64,000 bases of DNA from Stutzerimonas stutzeri (GTDB lineage Bacteria; Pseudomonadota; Gammaproteobacteria; Pseudomonadales; Pseudomonadaceae). Positions within the stretch are counted from its first letter, which is position 1. Each line of letters begins with the position of its first letter. Positions 7,407-16,311 of this stretch are shown piece after piece. The notes under the pieces were generated by a model that made no database searches, was not told the DNA's origin, and worked only from the letters and a program-made list of their open reading frames with translations. The stretch covers positions 1 through 64,000 of the forward strand of contig NZ_JAMOIC010000018.1 of assembly GCF_024448895.1 (NCBI RefSeq), written 5' to 3'. Position numbers and translations under genes: made by a program.

Positions 7407-7715
7407 CTAGAACTGCCGGACCAGCGCAGCGACCAGAATCCCGCCTGCGATTGCCGGCAAGGGTTTCTTTAGCGCCAGCATGATGATTGCGGTGGTCAAC
7501 AGCGCCAGGCGCGCGCTGATATCACCCTCGATTGCCAGCGGCGTGAGGATCGCCACCAGTACCGATCCGGACATCGCGCTGATGAACTGTTGCACCCTGA
7601 AGCTGATAGGCACGAAAGACATTACGAATACGCCGCCCCAGCGGGTCGCCAGCGTCACGACGGCCATGATCAGCACGATGATCAGGGAGCCGAAACCGGC
7701 TGTCTCAACGCTCAT
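7407..7715 (-). CDS. azlD: AzlD-family branched-chain amino acid export subunit
   Basis: This is a 102-residue membrane protein with three to four hydrophobic helices, typical of AzlD: GFGSLIIVLIMAVVTLATRW at the N-terminus and PAIAGGILVAALVRQF at the end. AzlD is the small partner of AzlC in a two-component exporter of branched-chain amino acids (in Bacillus linked to azaleucine resistance). ATG at 7715 overlaps the azlC stop by four bases (ATGA), which implies translational coupling; a longer upstream frame is dismissed because it would run inside azlC. Confidence 0.88.
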   Translation of the reverse strand: MSVETAGFGSLIIVLIMAVVTLATRWGGVFVMSFVPISFRVQQFISAMSGSVLVAILTPLAIEGDISARLALLTTAIIMLALKKPLPAIAGGILVAALVRQF

Positions 7716-8422
7716 CTTTGCTTCTCCGTCCACACGGCTCCCAGCACGCCACCAGCAAGGGCCCCGACGACCACATGGCTGTTCTCCGGCAAGTACCAAT
7801 AGGCCAGCAGCGCTGCGCCCGCGGCTACTGTCCAGATAATGAGAATGCGCAGGTTCTTGTTGCCGCCTACTGCCATCGCTAGCAGAAAGCAGCCCATCAC
7901 CATGTCCAGTCCAAAGGCTTTCGGATCACTGATCGCGCCGCCGAAGTGCAGCCCCAGCCAGCTGCCGAGCACCCAGAACGACCAAAGTGCGAGCCCGCCA
8001 CCGAGCAACAGGCCGAAGCCCGGCTGGCCACGGTTGAAGGCTTGCAGCGCCATCGCCCAGTTGGCATCCGAGGCAACGATCATCACCCCGTAGCGCCTGG
8101 CGGGCGAAAGGTGTCGCAGCCAGGGATAGAGCGAGGCGCCCATGAGCAGGTGTCTGGCATTGATGGCGAAAACGGTGATGGCTAACGGCACCACTGGAAT
8201 TCGCGTGCCCCAGAGATCAAGCGCCGCGAACTGCGAGGCACCGGCGAACACCAGCGTGCTCATGATCATGGAGAGAGGTTCGCCAAGGCCGGTTTGTGTT
8301 GCGGCCAGTCCGAACGCGGCACCGAAGGCAATCACGAATATGGAAATCGGCACCAGCTGCATGAAGCCGCGCCACACATCCTGGCGAGTGAATTCGTGCA
8401 GGTTCGCATTGCTGTCAGTCAT
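7712..8422 (-). CDS. azlC: AzlC-family branched-chain amino acid permease
   Basis: This is a 236-residue polytopic membrane protein matching AzlC. It begins with a short soluble tail, then the conserved GFMQLVPISIFVIAFGAAFG, the VFAGASQFAAL block and the FAINARHLLMGASL block. It is the large subunit of the exporter and pairs with azlD, four bases overlapping downstream. A LysR-type regulator is divergently transcribed from 8597, with 174 bp between, so this pair is probably its target. Exported substrates would be leucine, isoleucine, valine or analogues; the true substrate is unproven. Confidence 0.88.
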   Translation of the reverse strand: MTDSNANLHEFTRQDVWRGFMQLVPISIFVIAFGAAFGLAATQTGLGEPLSMIMSTLVFAGASQFAALDLWGTRIPVVPLAITVFAINARHLLMGASLYPWLRHLSPARRYGVMIVASDANWAMALQAFNRGQPGFGLLLGGGLALWSFWVLGSWLGLHFGGAISDPKAFGLDMVMGCFLLAMAVGGNKNLRILIIWTVAAGAALLAYWYLPENSHVVVGALAGGVLGAVWTEKQR

Positions 8423-8596
8423 TTCAGCCCTCTGGCTAACCTCTTGATAATGTCGAATGAGCGTTTGAGCCGCGTCGAACCAGTGGCCCGAAGCGTCCTG
8501 GCGCTCCGCTCAGCTAGAACTATGATCCCCGATATGCCCCGAGCAAAACGCATAATCCCGAAGTGTGCCATTCGATTATCTGATGTGAGCGCTGAG

Positions 8597-9475
8597 ATGA
8601 CCTTCCAAGATTTGCAGATCGACTGGCTGAAATGCTTCGTCGCGGTGGTCGATGCCGGTTCGCTGACCGGTGCGGCTCCGGAGGTGAACCGCTCCCAGTC
8701 TGCGGTCAGCATGCAGCTCAGAAAGCTGGAAAGCGCACTGGGTTGCCGGTTGCTCGTGCGCGGGCCGCGGCATCACCAGTTGACGCCTGAAGGGCAACAG
8801 TTGCTGGGTTACGCGCGTCGGATGCTCGATCTGCATGCCGAAACCCTGGCTGCCTTTCATGGCGAGGAGCTGGCTGGGCGGATTCGCCTGGGCGTGCCCG
8901 ACGACTATGCAGCGAAGTACCTGACACCGGTGTTGAAGCGTTTCGCGCCTCAGCATGGTGCTGTCGAGATCGAGCTGGACTGCGAGCAATCCACTTCATT
9001 GATTCCCCGAGTGAAACGGGGCGAACTGGATCTCGCGCTGGTCTCCCGTGACCAACCGGGGCATGGGACGCTGCTGTTTCACGAACCAATGGTCTGGGTA
9101 GGGTCGGCTCAGTTTCAGGTCTGGCGTCGGGACCCGCTGCCCATCGCGGTTTATGAAGATGCCAGCCTCGCCAAGCGCGGCGCCATCAGGTCGCTGGCTT
9201 TACAAGGCCGCCGGTACAAGGTGGTCTACAACAGTTCAAGCCTCGCGGGGCAGATTGCGGCCGTGGAAAGTGGGCTGGCCGTTGCGGTGCTGACACAGTG
9301 CAGCGCGCCGCCGCATCTACAGATTCTTGGTGGCGAGCAAGGGCTGGGCCCGCTGGAGCCCATGGAAGTCGCTGTTTACCGAAGCCGTGCATCGCATGGC
9401 TCGAAGGCGGTCGACAGCTTATACAGCCTGCTGATTCGGACGTTGCGGCAATCGACTCCGGTGCAGGAAAGCTGA
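8597..9475 (+). CDS. LysR-type transcriptional regulator
   Basis: This is a 292-residue LysR-type regulator. The N-terminal winged helix-turn-helix is visible as FVAVVDAGSLTGAAPEVNRS followed by QSAVSMQLRKLE, then the effector-binding domain. ATG at 8597 gives the usual N-terminus (TFQDLQIDWLKCF); GTG at 8585 is an alternative and neither has a strong ribosome site. It is divergent from azlCD across 174 bp, the classical layout for a LysR regulator controlling its neighbour, probably in response to amino acids. The 208 bases downstream hold a possible 27-codon frame on the minus strand (9509-9592) without a ribosome site, not called as a gene. Confidence 0.85.
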   Translation: MTFQDLQIDWLKCFVAVVDAGSLTGAAPEVNRSQSAVSMQLRKLESALGCRLLVRGPRHHQLTPEGQQLLGYARRMLDLHAETLAAFHGEELAGRIRLGVPDDYAAKYLTPVLKRFAPQHGAVEIELDCEQSTSLIPRVKRGELDLALVSRDQPGHGTLLFHEPMVWVGSAQFQVWRRDPLPIAVYEDASLAKRGAIRSLALQGRRYKVVYNSSSLAGQIAAVESGLAVAVLTQCSAPPHLQILGGEQGLGPLEPMEVAVYRSRASHGSKAVDSLYSLLIRTLRQSTPVQES

Positions 9476-9625
9476 AACCGGGGCGCGCCCCACTGCAGCG
9501 CGCGCCTCTTACATTTTCAGTTCTGGTATGTCGGCAATGACGTTGCGGGCATCCATCCAGTCGAATCCTGCCGATACGAGCTGCTTCTTCATGGAAAAAC
9601 CATTGCTAGTCGTTCGTGGCTTAAG

Positions 9626-9644
9626 CTATATGAGAATTGTTATC
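9626..9644 (+). promoter_or_regulatory. Candidate Fur box
   Basis: CTATATGAGAATTGTTATC agrees with the 19-base Fur consensus GATAATGATAATCATTATC at 12 positions and lies 40 bases before the response regulator start. It fits iron repression of a regulator-kinase-receptor set; binding is not shown. Confidence 0.45.
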
Positions 9645-9683
9645 TTCTAGCGATGGGTGTAGCTCACCCGACAGGGAGTGGTG

Positions 9684-10379
9684 ATGGGTGCGTGCCTGGC
9701 CGAAGTATTGATCATTGAAGACGATCAGGTTTTGAGTGCACAGCTGGGCGAGTTGCTGCGCCTGCAAGGCTATGCGGTGCGGTTGAGCCTGCTGGGCGAG
9801 AGCGGCCTGGCCATGGCGCTGGCCGACGCGCCGGATCTGGTGTTGCTCGATGTGATGCTGCCGGACCTCAATGGTTTTTCCGTTTTGCGCCGCCTGCGAG
9901 AACAGCAGCAGACGCCGGTGATCATGCTCACTGCTTGCGGCGCGGAAGAGGAGCGTATCCGCGGATTGCGCCATGGCGCCGACGATTACCTGGCCAAGCC
10001 CTTCAACCTGACGGAGTTGCAGTTGCGCATCGACGCCATCCTGCGCCGCACCCGCAGCGCGGAGACCCGGCCAACGCAGCCCTCGTCGCTGGAGGTCGAC
10101 ACCTTGGTGCTGGACCGGCGCCGGTTGCATGCGCGCGTCGGTGACCGTGACCTGGCACTGACGCCCTTGCAGTTCCGCTTGCTCTGGCAGTTGCTGCTGC
10201 AACGGGGCGAAGTGCTGAGCAAACCCTATCTCTACCGTGTGGTTTTCGAGCGCGAGCACAGCGGCTACGACCGTAGCCTGGACATGCACATCAGCCGTAT
10301 TCGACGCCGGTTGGCAGACGCCGGCCTCGCTGCCGACCGACTGCAAACGCTGCATGGTCGCGGTTACAGCTTTCAATGA
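9684..10379 (+). CDS. OmpR-family response regulator (PfeR/PirR-like)
   Basis: This is a 231-residue response regulator. The receiver domain has the acidic pair IIEDD, phospho-acceptor Asp56 in LVLLDVMLPD, Thr in MLTACG and Lys in LAKPF. The C-terminal winged helix (residues 130-231) carries the LTPLQFRLLWQLLLQRGEVL and YDRSLDMHISRIRRRL blocks. ATG at 9684 has AGGGA six bases upstream. It overlaps the kinase gene by four bases, and the TonB-dependent receptor follows. This arrangement resembles PfeR-PfeS-PfeA and PirR-PirS-PirA of Pseudomonas aeruginosa, where the regulator turns on a siderophore receptor. The exact orthologue is not decided. Confidence 0.9.
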   Translation: MGACLAEVLIIEDDQVLSAQLGELLRLQGYAVRLSLLGESGLAMALADAPDLVLLDVMLPDLNGFSVLRRLREQQQTPVIMLTACGAEEERIRGLRHGADDYLAKPFNLTELQLRIDAILRRTRSAETRPTQPSSLEVDTLVLDRRRLHARVGDRDLALTPLQFRLLWQLLLQRGEVLSKPYLYRVVFEREHSGYDRSLDMHISRIRRRLADAGLAADRLQTLHGRGYSFQ

Positions 10380-11716
10380 ACCGGCGATTGTTCTGGAAAC
10401 TCTGCCTTGGTGTCGCGCTCGGCAGCGTCGCGCTGTTCTGGGTCATCGCGCGTTTGAGCGGTCAGGCAGAGGAGCAGATGAGCTTCATCGATGCCGAACA
10501 CCAGCGAACCTTGCACGACTACGGCGTCCAGGCCGAGGCGTTTTACCGTGCCGGAGACGAACAGGGCCTGCAGCAGTGGCTGGAACGGTTGCAACAAGAG
10601 GAGCAGACCTGGGCGGCAGTCGTCGAGCCTGAGCTGCGCACGCTCGCCGGTAGCCAGTTGTCCGAGCGCTTCCTTCGCGAGTTCACCTTGGGTCGTGATC
10701 CGTCCTGGAAGATCCACCTCTATTTCCAGGAGAACCCGATCATGGACGTACCGTTCGCCGATGGGCAGCGGCACCTGCTGATCCAGCTGCCGCAGCGCAT
10801 GCGGCCCGGGCACTATTGGTATCCGGCGCGCTTGCTGCTTGAACTCGTGCTGCCCCTGGTGTTGCTGGTGATCGGTTGTCTGTTGCTCTATCGCCATCTG
10901 ATGCAACCGTTGCGGCGTCTGGAGCAGGCGACCCGCCAGTTCAGCGAGGGCGACTATGACGCCCGCGCCGGCGCGCTGCTGGGGTCACGGCGCGATGAGT
11001 TGGCAGCGGTCGCCGAAACCTTCGATGCGATGGCCGAGCGCATCGGCGGGCTGATCATCGATCAACGTCAGCGCCTGGCCGAGATGTCCCATGAATTGCG
11101 CACGCCGCTGGCACGCATCGAGATGGCCGTCGATTTGGCCGAGCAGGGCGTCGCGGCAGAGAGTTTGCTGCCTCGCATTCGGCAGGATTGCGCGGCCATG
11201 CGGCGGCTGGTCGAGGATGCCCTCACGCTGAGCTGGCTCGAGACTGAGCGGCCCAGGTTGCGCGACGAGACGCTGGATCTGACCGATCTGCTGGACAGCA
11301 TCCTCGATGATGCCCGCTTCGAGTATGCGGATCGCCACATCGACACGCAGCTCCCCGACGAGGCAGAGCTGGTCAACAGTTGCCATCGTGCGTTGGGCCA
11401 GGCCATCGAAAACATCGTGCGTAACGCGCTCGACCACACGCCACCGGGCGGTCGGGTCCGGATTGCCCTCCAGCAAGAGGCGCAGCGCTATAGGCTGGAC
11501 GTCATTGATCAGGGCCCGGGCGTGCCCGAGCAGTGGCTTGAACGCATATTCCAGCCGTTCGAACGTCTCAGTGACCAGCGACGAGGATTCGGCCTCGGCT
11601 TGGCGTTGGCGCAGCGGCAGATTCTCGCCATCGGCGGGCAACTGGCGGCACGCAATCACGAGGACGGCGGACTGTGCATGGCCATCTGGTTGCCGCTTGC
11701 CGACACGACAACGTAA
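10376..11716 (+). CDS. Sensor histidine kinase (PfeS-like)
   Basis: This is a 446-residue membrane kinase. One helix lies at about residues 7-27, a periplasmic sensor of about 120 residues follows, and a second helix is at about 150-172. Next come HAMP (RRLEQATRQFSEGDYDARA), the H-box AEMSHELRTPLARIE with His near residue 239, and an ATPase domain with N-box NIVRNALDHTP, DQGPGVP and FGLGLALAQR. The start overlaps the regulator stop by four bases (ATGA). It should phosphorylate the upstream regulator. In the known PfeS system the signal is the iron-siderophore complex in the periplasm; here the signal is inferred from the neighbouring receptor only. Confidence 0.9.
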   Translation: MNRRLFWKLCLGVALGSVALFWVIARLSGQAEEQMSFIDAEHQRTLHDYGVQAEAFYRAGDEQGLQQWLERLQQEEQTWAAVVEPELRTLAGSQLSERFLREFTLGRDPSWKIHLYFQENPIMDVPFADGQRHLLIQLPQRMRPGHYWYPARLLLELVLPLVLLVIGCLLLYRHLMQPLRRLEQATRQFSEGDYDARAGALLGSRRDELAAVAETFDAMAERIGGLIIDQRQRLAEMSHELRTPLARIEMAVDLAEQGVAAESLLPRIRQDCAAMRRLVEDALTLSWLETERPRLRDETLDLTDLLDSILDDARFEYADRHIDTQLPDEAELVNSCHRALGQAIENIVRNALDHTPPGGRVRIALQQEAQRYRLDVIDQGPGVPEQWLERIFQPFERLSDQRRGFGLGLALAQRQILAIGGQLAARNHEDGGLCMAIWLPLADTTT

Positions 11717-11765
11717 CAGTTGTAAAAGTGATACATGCTGGGAGCAGCGACAGGCGAGAATCACG

Positions 11766-11784
11766 AATACGAAACGTTCGTATT
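11766..11784 (+). promoter_or_regulatory. Perfect inverted repeat before the receptor gene
   Basis: AATACGAA (11766-11773) and TTCGTATT (11777-11784) are perfect 8-base inverted repeats around ACG. They lie 16 bases before the receptor start and 50 bases after the kinase stop. They are a candidate binding site for the neighbouring response regulator, or possibly a repressor site given the closeness to the start. Confidence 0.5.
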
Positions 11785-11800
11785 AAAGCTCGAGGTTCTC

Positions 11801-13756
11801 ATGCGCCAATGTCCCATCCCTCTGCCCCTTCTCGGTTCGCTTTCATTTGCCGCGTTGTTGACCGCTATGCCCAGCCATGCGCAAACAACGGAGCCGCTGG
11901 AGTTGAGTGGCAGTGAAGTCACTGCTCGTTATGTGCAGGGCGACAGCGTTGAAGCCGAACAGCTGCAGCACTACCAAGCTGCCGATCTGCAGGATGTGTT
12001 CGAGTCCAGTCCGGAAGTGTCAGTAGGCGGCGGTCCCGGTGTCGCACAAAAGCTTTATCTGCGCGGGCTCGAAGACACGCTGCTCAATATCACCATCGAT
12101 GGTGCCAACCAGCCAGGACAGACCTTCCACCACACCGGCCGAATCGGTGTCGAGCCGGAGCTGCTCAAGCGGGCTGAGGTTCAGGCCGGTACGGGCGATG
12201 CGACGGCAGGCCCTGGCGCGCTGGGTGGATCGGTGCGATTCGTCACCAAGGATCCGGACGACCTGCTGCGTGCGGGTGAGCGTGTGGGGGCGCTGATCAA
12301 GGGCGGCTATTTCAGCAACGCCGAGGGCTACAAGACCAGCACGAGCCTGTTCGGCCGCTTCAATGACGCATGGTCGGCCATGGCGGTGGCTACCTATCAG
12401 GACCAGAACGACTACGAGGACGGCAGCGGACGGGACGTTCTCGGCACCGGCGCTCGACAGAAACTGGGCTTCACCAAGCTGGTCGGTCGCCTGACCGATG
12501 AGCAGACGTTGCGCCTGTCCTACGAGAAGCGGACCGACGAAGGCGAACGCAGCCAGCGCCCGCAGTGGATTCCGAGCGGGTTCAATCCGCTTTTCCCTCT
12601 GGAAACCGAACGTGAAACCTGGGCCGCCAACTATGGCTGGAACCCGCTCGACAACGGTCTGATCGATCTGGAGGTGACCACCTATCACACCTCCACCGAG
12701 CTGCAGCAGGACGGTCGCTATGGCCTCTACATCGGCGACACCACCAGCGCCGGGCTGGATGTTCGCAACACCAGTGAGCTTGGCGCCCATCGCCTGACTT
12801 ATGGTGTCGACTACCGAGACGACCAAACCCTGCTTGGCCCGGCTGGTGACCGCAACCTCGATCAGGAAGACGGCAGCGTCCTGGGCTTCTATGTGCAGGA
12901 CAGTTATCAGCTGACGAGCAAGTTGCTGGTGGGCATGGGCCTTCGGTATGACCGATACCGTCTCGACGATCGCGACGGCCAGGACTTCTCGGATTCGGGC
13001 TTCAGCCCTAACGTGAATCTGCGCTATCAACTGACGCCGCAACTTGCGCTGCTTGCCGGACATGCGCAGGCGCTACGCGGTGTGCAGGTGCGTGATGCGT
13101 TCAAGCTCGATGCCGCTGGCAATGATCCTGATCTGGACGCGGAAAAGGCGCGCACCAATGAAGTGGGCTTCGAGTACCGCCTGGATGGCCTGGAATTGTC
13201 CGGCAGGGTCTATGACACGCGCGTGCGGGACGCCATCTATGATCCGAGCGATCGCCCCAACCTCTATGTGAACGGCGGAACCCTGAAAACCCAGGGCGTG
13301 CTGTTGCAGAGCGCCTACCACTGGCAGCGTCTGAGCGTCGGACTCAGCTACCACCATAACGATGTCGAGCTGGACGGTGACGAGCTGAACGTCTACGAGC
13401 ACAACGGACTGGGCACAACACTGGGCGACACCTGGACCGGCTTTGCCGATTACCGCGCCAGCGACCGGCTTACATTTGGCTGGCAGGGCCGCTTCGTCAC
13501 TGCGGTCGACTCGCTGCGTACAGGCGTCGGCTCAATCGACAAGCCCGGTTACGGCGTCCACGACCTATATGCCCAGTGGTCCGCGTTGAGTGATGACCGG
13601 CTTGTATTGAATGTGACGCTGAAGAACCTGTTCGACAAACAGTACCTGGACCATGCCAGCAACGAAGACTTCGAAAGTATTCCGGACTATGAAGGGGTCC
13701 GCGGAAGCTACGAGCCGGGACGTGAGCTGAGGCTGGGTGTGGCGCTGCGTATCTGA
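11801..13756 (+). CDS. TonB-dependent outer-membrane receptor
   Basis: This is a 651-residue outer-membrane receptor. The signal peptide (PLPLLGSLSFAALLTAMPSHA, with AxA-type cleavage before QTTEP) is followed by the plug domain: LYLRGLEDTLLNITIDGANQ, then RIGVEPELLKRAEVQAGTG and GALGGSVRF. A beta-barrel with alternating strands ends in ELRLGVALRI, close to the usual aromatic C-terminus but ending with Ile. ATG at 11801 is chosen because it directly begins the signal peptide; an earlier frame start at 11735 lacks one. The length suits a siderophore receptor. It is preceded by its likely regulator pair. The ligand is unknown; an iron-siderophore, particularly a catecholate, is the most likely. 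Confidence 0.88.
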   Translation: MRQCPIPLPLLGSLSFAALLTAMPSHAQTTEPLELSGSEVTARYVQGDSVEAEQLQHYQAADLQDVFESSPEVSVGGGPGVAQKLYLRGLEDTLLNITIDGANQPGQTFHHTGRIGVEPELLKRAEVQAGTGDATAGPGALGGSVRFVTKDPDDLLRAGERVGALIKGGYFSNAEGYKTSTSLFGRFNDAWSAMAVATYQDQNDYEDGSGRDVLGTGARQKLGFTKLVGRLTDEQTLRLSYEKRTDEGERSQRPQWIPSGFNPLFPLETERETWAANYGWNPLDNGLIDLEVTTYHTSTELQQDGRYGLYIGDTTSAGLDVRNTSELGAHRLTYGVDYRDDQTLLGPAGDRNLDQEDGSVLGFYVQDSYQLTSKLLVGMGLRYDRYRLDDRDGQDFSDSGFSPNVNLRYQLTPQLALLAGHAQALRGVQVRDAFKLDAAGNDPDLDAEKARTNEVGFEYRLDGLELSGRVYDTRVRDAIYDPSDRPNLYVNGGTLKTQGVLLQSAYHWQRLSVGLSYHHNDVELDGDELNVYEHNGLGTTLGDTWTGFADYRASDRLTFGWQGRFVTAVDSLRTGVGSIDKPGYGVHDLYAQWSALSDDRLVLNVTLKNLFDKQYLDHASNEDFESIPDYEGVRGSYEPGRELRLGVALRI

Positions 13757-13774
13757 ATGGGGCGGGAGGATGGC

Positions 13775-13805
13775 AGGGTTGCCGGCGTCTGGTGTCGGCA
13801 ACCCT
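13775..13805. repeat. Strong hairpin between convergent genes
   Basis: AGGGTTGCCG (13775-13784) and CGGCAACCCT (13796-13805) form a perfect 10-base stem with an 11-base loop between the receptor gene and the convergent small gene. No T-run follows on either strand, so it is a possible terminator or mRNA-stabilising stem. Confidence 0.5.
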
Positions 13806-13816
13806 GAATAATCGCG

Positions 13817-14011
13817 TCAGCCTGCGCGGCTGCTGAGCTGATGGTCGATTGCGAGATCGGGCAGGTGATGAGGCGCTGACAAGCGCGACTCCAGTAGCTG
13901 AACGAAAGCACGCGCCTCGGACTCACTGCGAAACGTGACCTTGTTTCGGTCCATGCGAACTTCCCAGGTGCTTCCTTCGAATGACGTAAGCGGTCGGACT
14001 TGGATATCCAT
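13817..14011 (-). CDS. Small conserved-type hypothetical protein
   Basis: This is a 64-residue soluble protein (MDIQVRPLTSFEGSTWEVRM..) with no membrane segment and no cysteine. A short beta-rich N-terminal half is followed by a helix (SEARAFVQLLESRL). The ATG at 14011 has GGAGG six bases upstream, a strong reason to call it. I do not recognise the family. It is convergent with the receptor gene and stands apart from hmg genes, so no role can be assigned from context. Confidence 0.6.
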   Translation of the reverse strand: MDIQVRPLTSFEGSTWEVRMDRNKVTFRSESEARAFVQLLESRLSAPHHLPDLAIDHQLSSRAG

Positions 14012-14125
14012 GATGCCTCCGGGTCGGAAAAAGTCAGACGAACGCTAGTCGCCTGTCGGCCTCTCGTCAATTTGCATCTTTGACGCAGCCCTGCTGGTCC
14101 GTCACTTGTCCGGCGCCTGCGTGGT

Positions 14126-14899
14126 TCAGGCGCCCATCCGCGCGCTGATCTTGCGCGCAGTTTCCAGCAGTCGCTTCGCCGCATTGCCATTCGCTTCGGC
14201 CATAAAACCCGGTTCGGCGCCGACAATGGTGATGACGCCAGCCAGCTTATGACCGCCGCTGAACAAAGGCGCAGAGAGAGCATTGACGCCGGCCATCAGC
14301 AGGCCGTGAACGGACTGGACGTGGGTGCGCTGTAGCTTGTTCATCATCGCCAGCAAGGCATCGGAGGAGGGCGCTGACGGCAGCTTCAACTCGTCTTCAC
14401 GCAACTGTGCGGTTTCTGCGTTTGGCATGAAGGCGTTGAACACCAGGCCGGTGGACGAGCCCAGCAAAGGCAGCACCGAGCCCATCTGGGTGACCAGCGT
14501 AACGGCGCGAACCGCCTGTTCGACATGCACGACGGCGGGGCCACGGTTACCCCATACCGCGAGAAAGCAGGTCTCGTTGAACTCGTCGCGCAGTTGCGCC
14601 AGATGCGGGGCGGCCAGTTTGACGACATCCAGCCGGCCCAGCGCGGCCAGACCTACGAACAAAGCCGCGCGGCCCAGCCCGTAGTGATTGGTCAGCGGGT
14701 CCTGTTCGGCAAAGCCGCTGGCCATCAGTGCCTGCAGATAACGGTGAACCTTGCTGGCCGGCATGCCAACGTGTTCAGCCAGGCGCGACAGCGAAGTAGC
14801 CGGCGCCAATTCGGCCAATGCCGTGAGGATATCCGTGCCGACTTCCGCCGCCTGGACCTTCTGCCGCCGAGGCGCTGCTTCCGTGTTGCTGTCTGCCAT
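14126..14899 (-). CDS. hmgR: IclR-family regulator, probable HmgR
   Basis: This is a 257-residue IclR-type regulator. An N-terminal winged helix-turn-helix (LSRLAEHVGMPASKVHRYLQ near residue 40) leads to a C-terminal effector domain with LAVWGNRGPAVVHVEQ and SAPLFSGGHKLAGVITIVG. It is divergent from hmgA across about 100 bp, as hmgR is in Pseudomonas putida. There HmgR represses hmg genes and homogentisate releases it. A 17-base palindrome lies in the intergenic space. The assignment rests on family plus position. The upstream region also has a GGCGCTG stretch and no clear ribosome site close to 14899. Confidence 0.75.
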   Translation of the reverse strand: MADSNTEAAPRRQKVQAAEVGTDILTALAELAPATSLSRLAEHVGMPASKVHRYLQALMASGFAEQDPLTNHYGLGRAALFVGLAALGRLDVVKLAAPHLAQLRDEFNETCFLAVWGNRGPAVVHVEQAVRAVTLVTQMGSVLPLLGSSTGLVFNAFMPNAETAQLREDELKLPSAPSSDALLAMMNKLQRTHVQSVHGLLMAGVNALSAPLFSGGHKLAGVITIVGAEPGFMAEANGNAAKRLLETARKISARMGA

Positions 14900-14967
14900 G
14901 AGTTCGTTGCCTGCCCTAGAAGGCGCTGTTTATAGCTTGACCTCCCGGTGAGTTCAAATTACTTTTT

Positions 14968-14984
14968 GCGTAAACGCATTACGC
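14968..14984 (+). promoter_or_regulatory. Candidate HmgR operator
   Basis: GCGTAA (14968-14973), ACGCA, TTACGC (14979-14984): a 17-base perfect inverted repeat, flanked by further pairing TTT/AAA two bases out. It lies 17 bases before the hmgA start, between hmgR and hmgA. HmgR is known to bind a 17-bp palindrome in Pseudomonas putida. Confidence 0.6.
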
Positions 14985-15000
14985 TAAATGAGAGACGGCC

Positions 15001-16311
15001 ATGCAACCACAAGAACAAACCCGCGCAACCTCTCGCTACCAATCCGGCTTCGGCAATGAATTCAGCAGCGAGGCCCTGCCCGGTGCGCTGCCGGTCGGCC
15101 AGAACTCACCGCAAAAAGTACCCTATGGGCTCTATACAGAACTGCTTTCCGGCACGGCCTTTACCGTGTCGCGCAGCGAAGCGAGGCGTACCTGGATGTA
15201 CCGCATCCGGCCCTCGGCCAGTCACGGCCGGTATGAGCGTTTGGCCCAGCAGCTCGGCAGCGAACTGGGGCCCATCACGCCCAATCGATTGCGCTGGAAT
15301 CCAGAGCCAATTCCGCAGACGGCGACCGATTTCATCGACGGGCTCAAGTGTGTAACGGCCAACGCCGAGCCCGGCCAGCCGGCGGGTGCGAGCATCTACC
15401 GTTATGTCGCGAACAGGTCGATGGAGCGGGTGTTCTTCAATGCTGACGGCGAAATGCTGATCGTGCCGCAGCAAGGTGGGCTGAGACTTGTCACCGAACT
15501 GGGCGTGCTTGAGGTACTGCCCCTAGAGATCGCGGTGATTCCGCGTGGCATGCGCTTTCGCGTGGAACTGCTGGAAGCGAAGGCACGTGGCTACGTCTGT
15601 GAAAACCATGGTTGCGCGCTGCGTCTGCCAGATCTCGGGCCTATCGGCAGCAATGGCTTGGCCAATCCGCGCGACTTTCTCGCACCGGTCGCACACTTCG
15701 AAGAGCGCGATGAGCCCGCGGTATTGGTGCAGAAATTCCTCGGCGAACTCTGGTCGACCGAGCTGGACCACTCGCCGCTGGATGTGGTCGCCTGGCACGG
15801 CAACAACGTGCCCTACAAATATGATCTGCGCCGTTTCAACACCATCGGTACGGTCAGCTTCGACCATCCGGATCCCTCGATCTTCACCGTACTGACTTCG
15901 CCAAGCGCCATTCACGGCATGGCCAATATCGACTTCGTGATCTTCCCGCCGCGTTGGATGGTGGCGGAAAACACCTTCCGGCCGCCGTGGTTCCACCGCA
16001 ATCTGATGAACGAGTTCATGGGCTTGATCGACGGTGCCTACGATGCCAAGGCCGACGGTTTCTCACCGGGCGGTGCGTCGCTGCACAACTGCATGAGCGC
16101 CCACGGGCCGGATCATGTTTCAACCGAACAGGCGATCAAGGCCGAGCTCAAACCGCACAAGATCGAGAACACCATGGCTTTCATGTTTGAAACCGGCCAG
16201 GTGCTCCGCCCCACACGCCAGGCGCTGGAAAGCCCGCAGCTGCAGAACGACTACGACAGCTGCTGGGCAGGCCTGACCAAGACATTCGATAAAAAACGGG
16301 AAATGACATGA
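15001..16311 (+). CDS. hmgA: Homogentisate 1,2-dioxygenase
   Basis: This is a 436-residue protein with the full homogentisate dioxygenase signature: [20 protein letters not shown] at the start, the [20 protein letters not shown] block, [20 protein letters not shown] with iron-ligand His/Glu, and MSAHGPDH near the C-terminus. It opens homogentisate to maleylacetoacetate with O2 and Fe(II), in tyrosine/phenylalanine breakdown. ATG at 15001 has GAGAG just upstream. It is transcribed with the fumarylacetoacetase gene, which starts four bases inside its end. A candidate operator lies at 14968-14984. Confidence 0.96.
   Translation: MQPQEQTRATSRYQSGFGNEFSSEALPGALPVGQNSPQKVPYGLYTELLSGTAFTVSRSEARRTWMYRIRPSASHGRYERLAQQLGSELGPITPNRLRWNPEPIPQTATDFIDGLKCVTANAEPGQPAGASIYRYVANRSMERVFFNADGEMLIVPQQGGLRLVTELGVLEVLPLEIAVIPRGMRFRVELLEAKARGYVCENHGCALRLPDLGPIGSNGLANPRDFLAPVAHFEERDEPAVLVQKFLGELWSTELDHSPLDVVAWHGNNVPYKYDLRRFNTIGTVSFDHPDPSIFTVLTSPSAIHGMANIDFVIFPPRWMVAENTFRPPWFHRNLMNEFMGLIDGAYDAKADGFSPGGASLHNCMSAHGPDHVSTEQAIKAELKPHKIENTMAFMFETGQVLRPTRQALESPQLQNDYDSCWAGLTKTFDKKREMT

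Noticed and set aside
9509-9592. 27-codon minus-strand frame (MKKQLVSAGFDWMDARNVIA..)
   Set aside because: Looks protein-like but has no ribosome site, no recognised family and is very short; could be a gene remnant, not called.
14900-14967. Second regulatory palindrome before hmgR
   Set aside because: Only weak partial symmetry; the 14968-14984 palindrome explains the region better.
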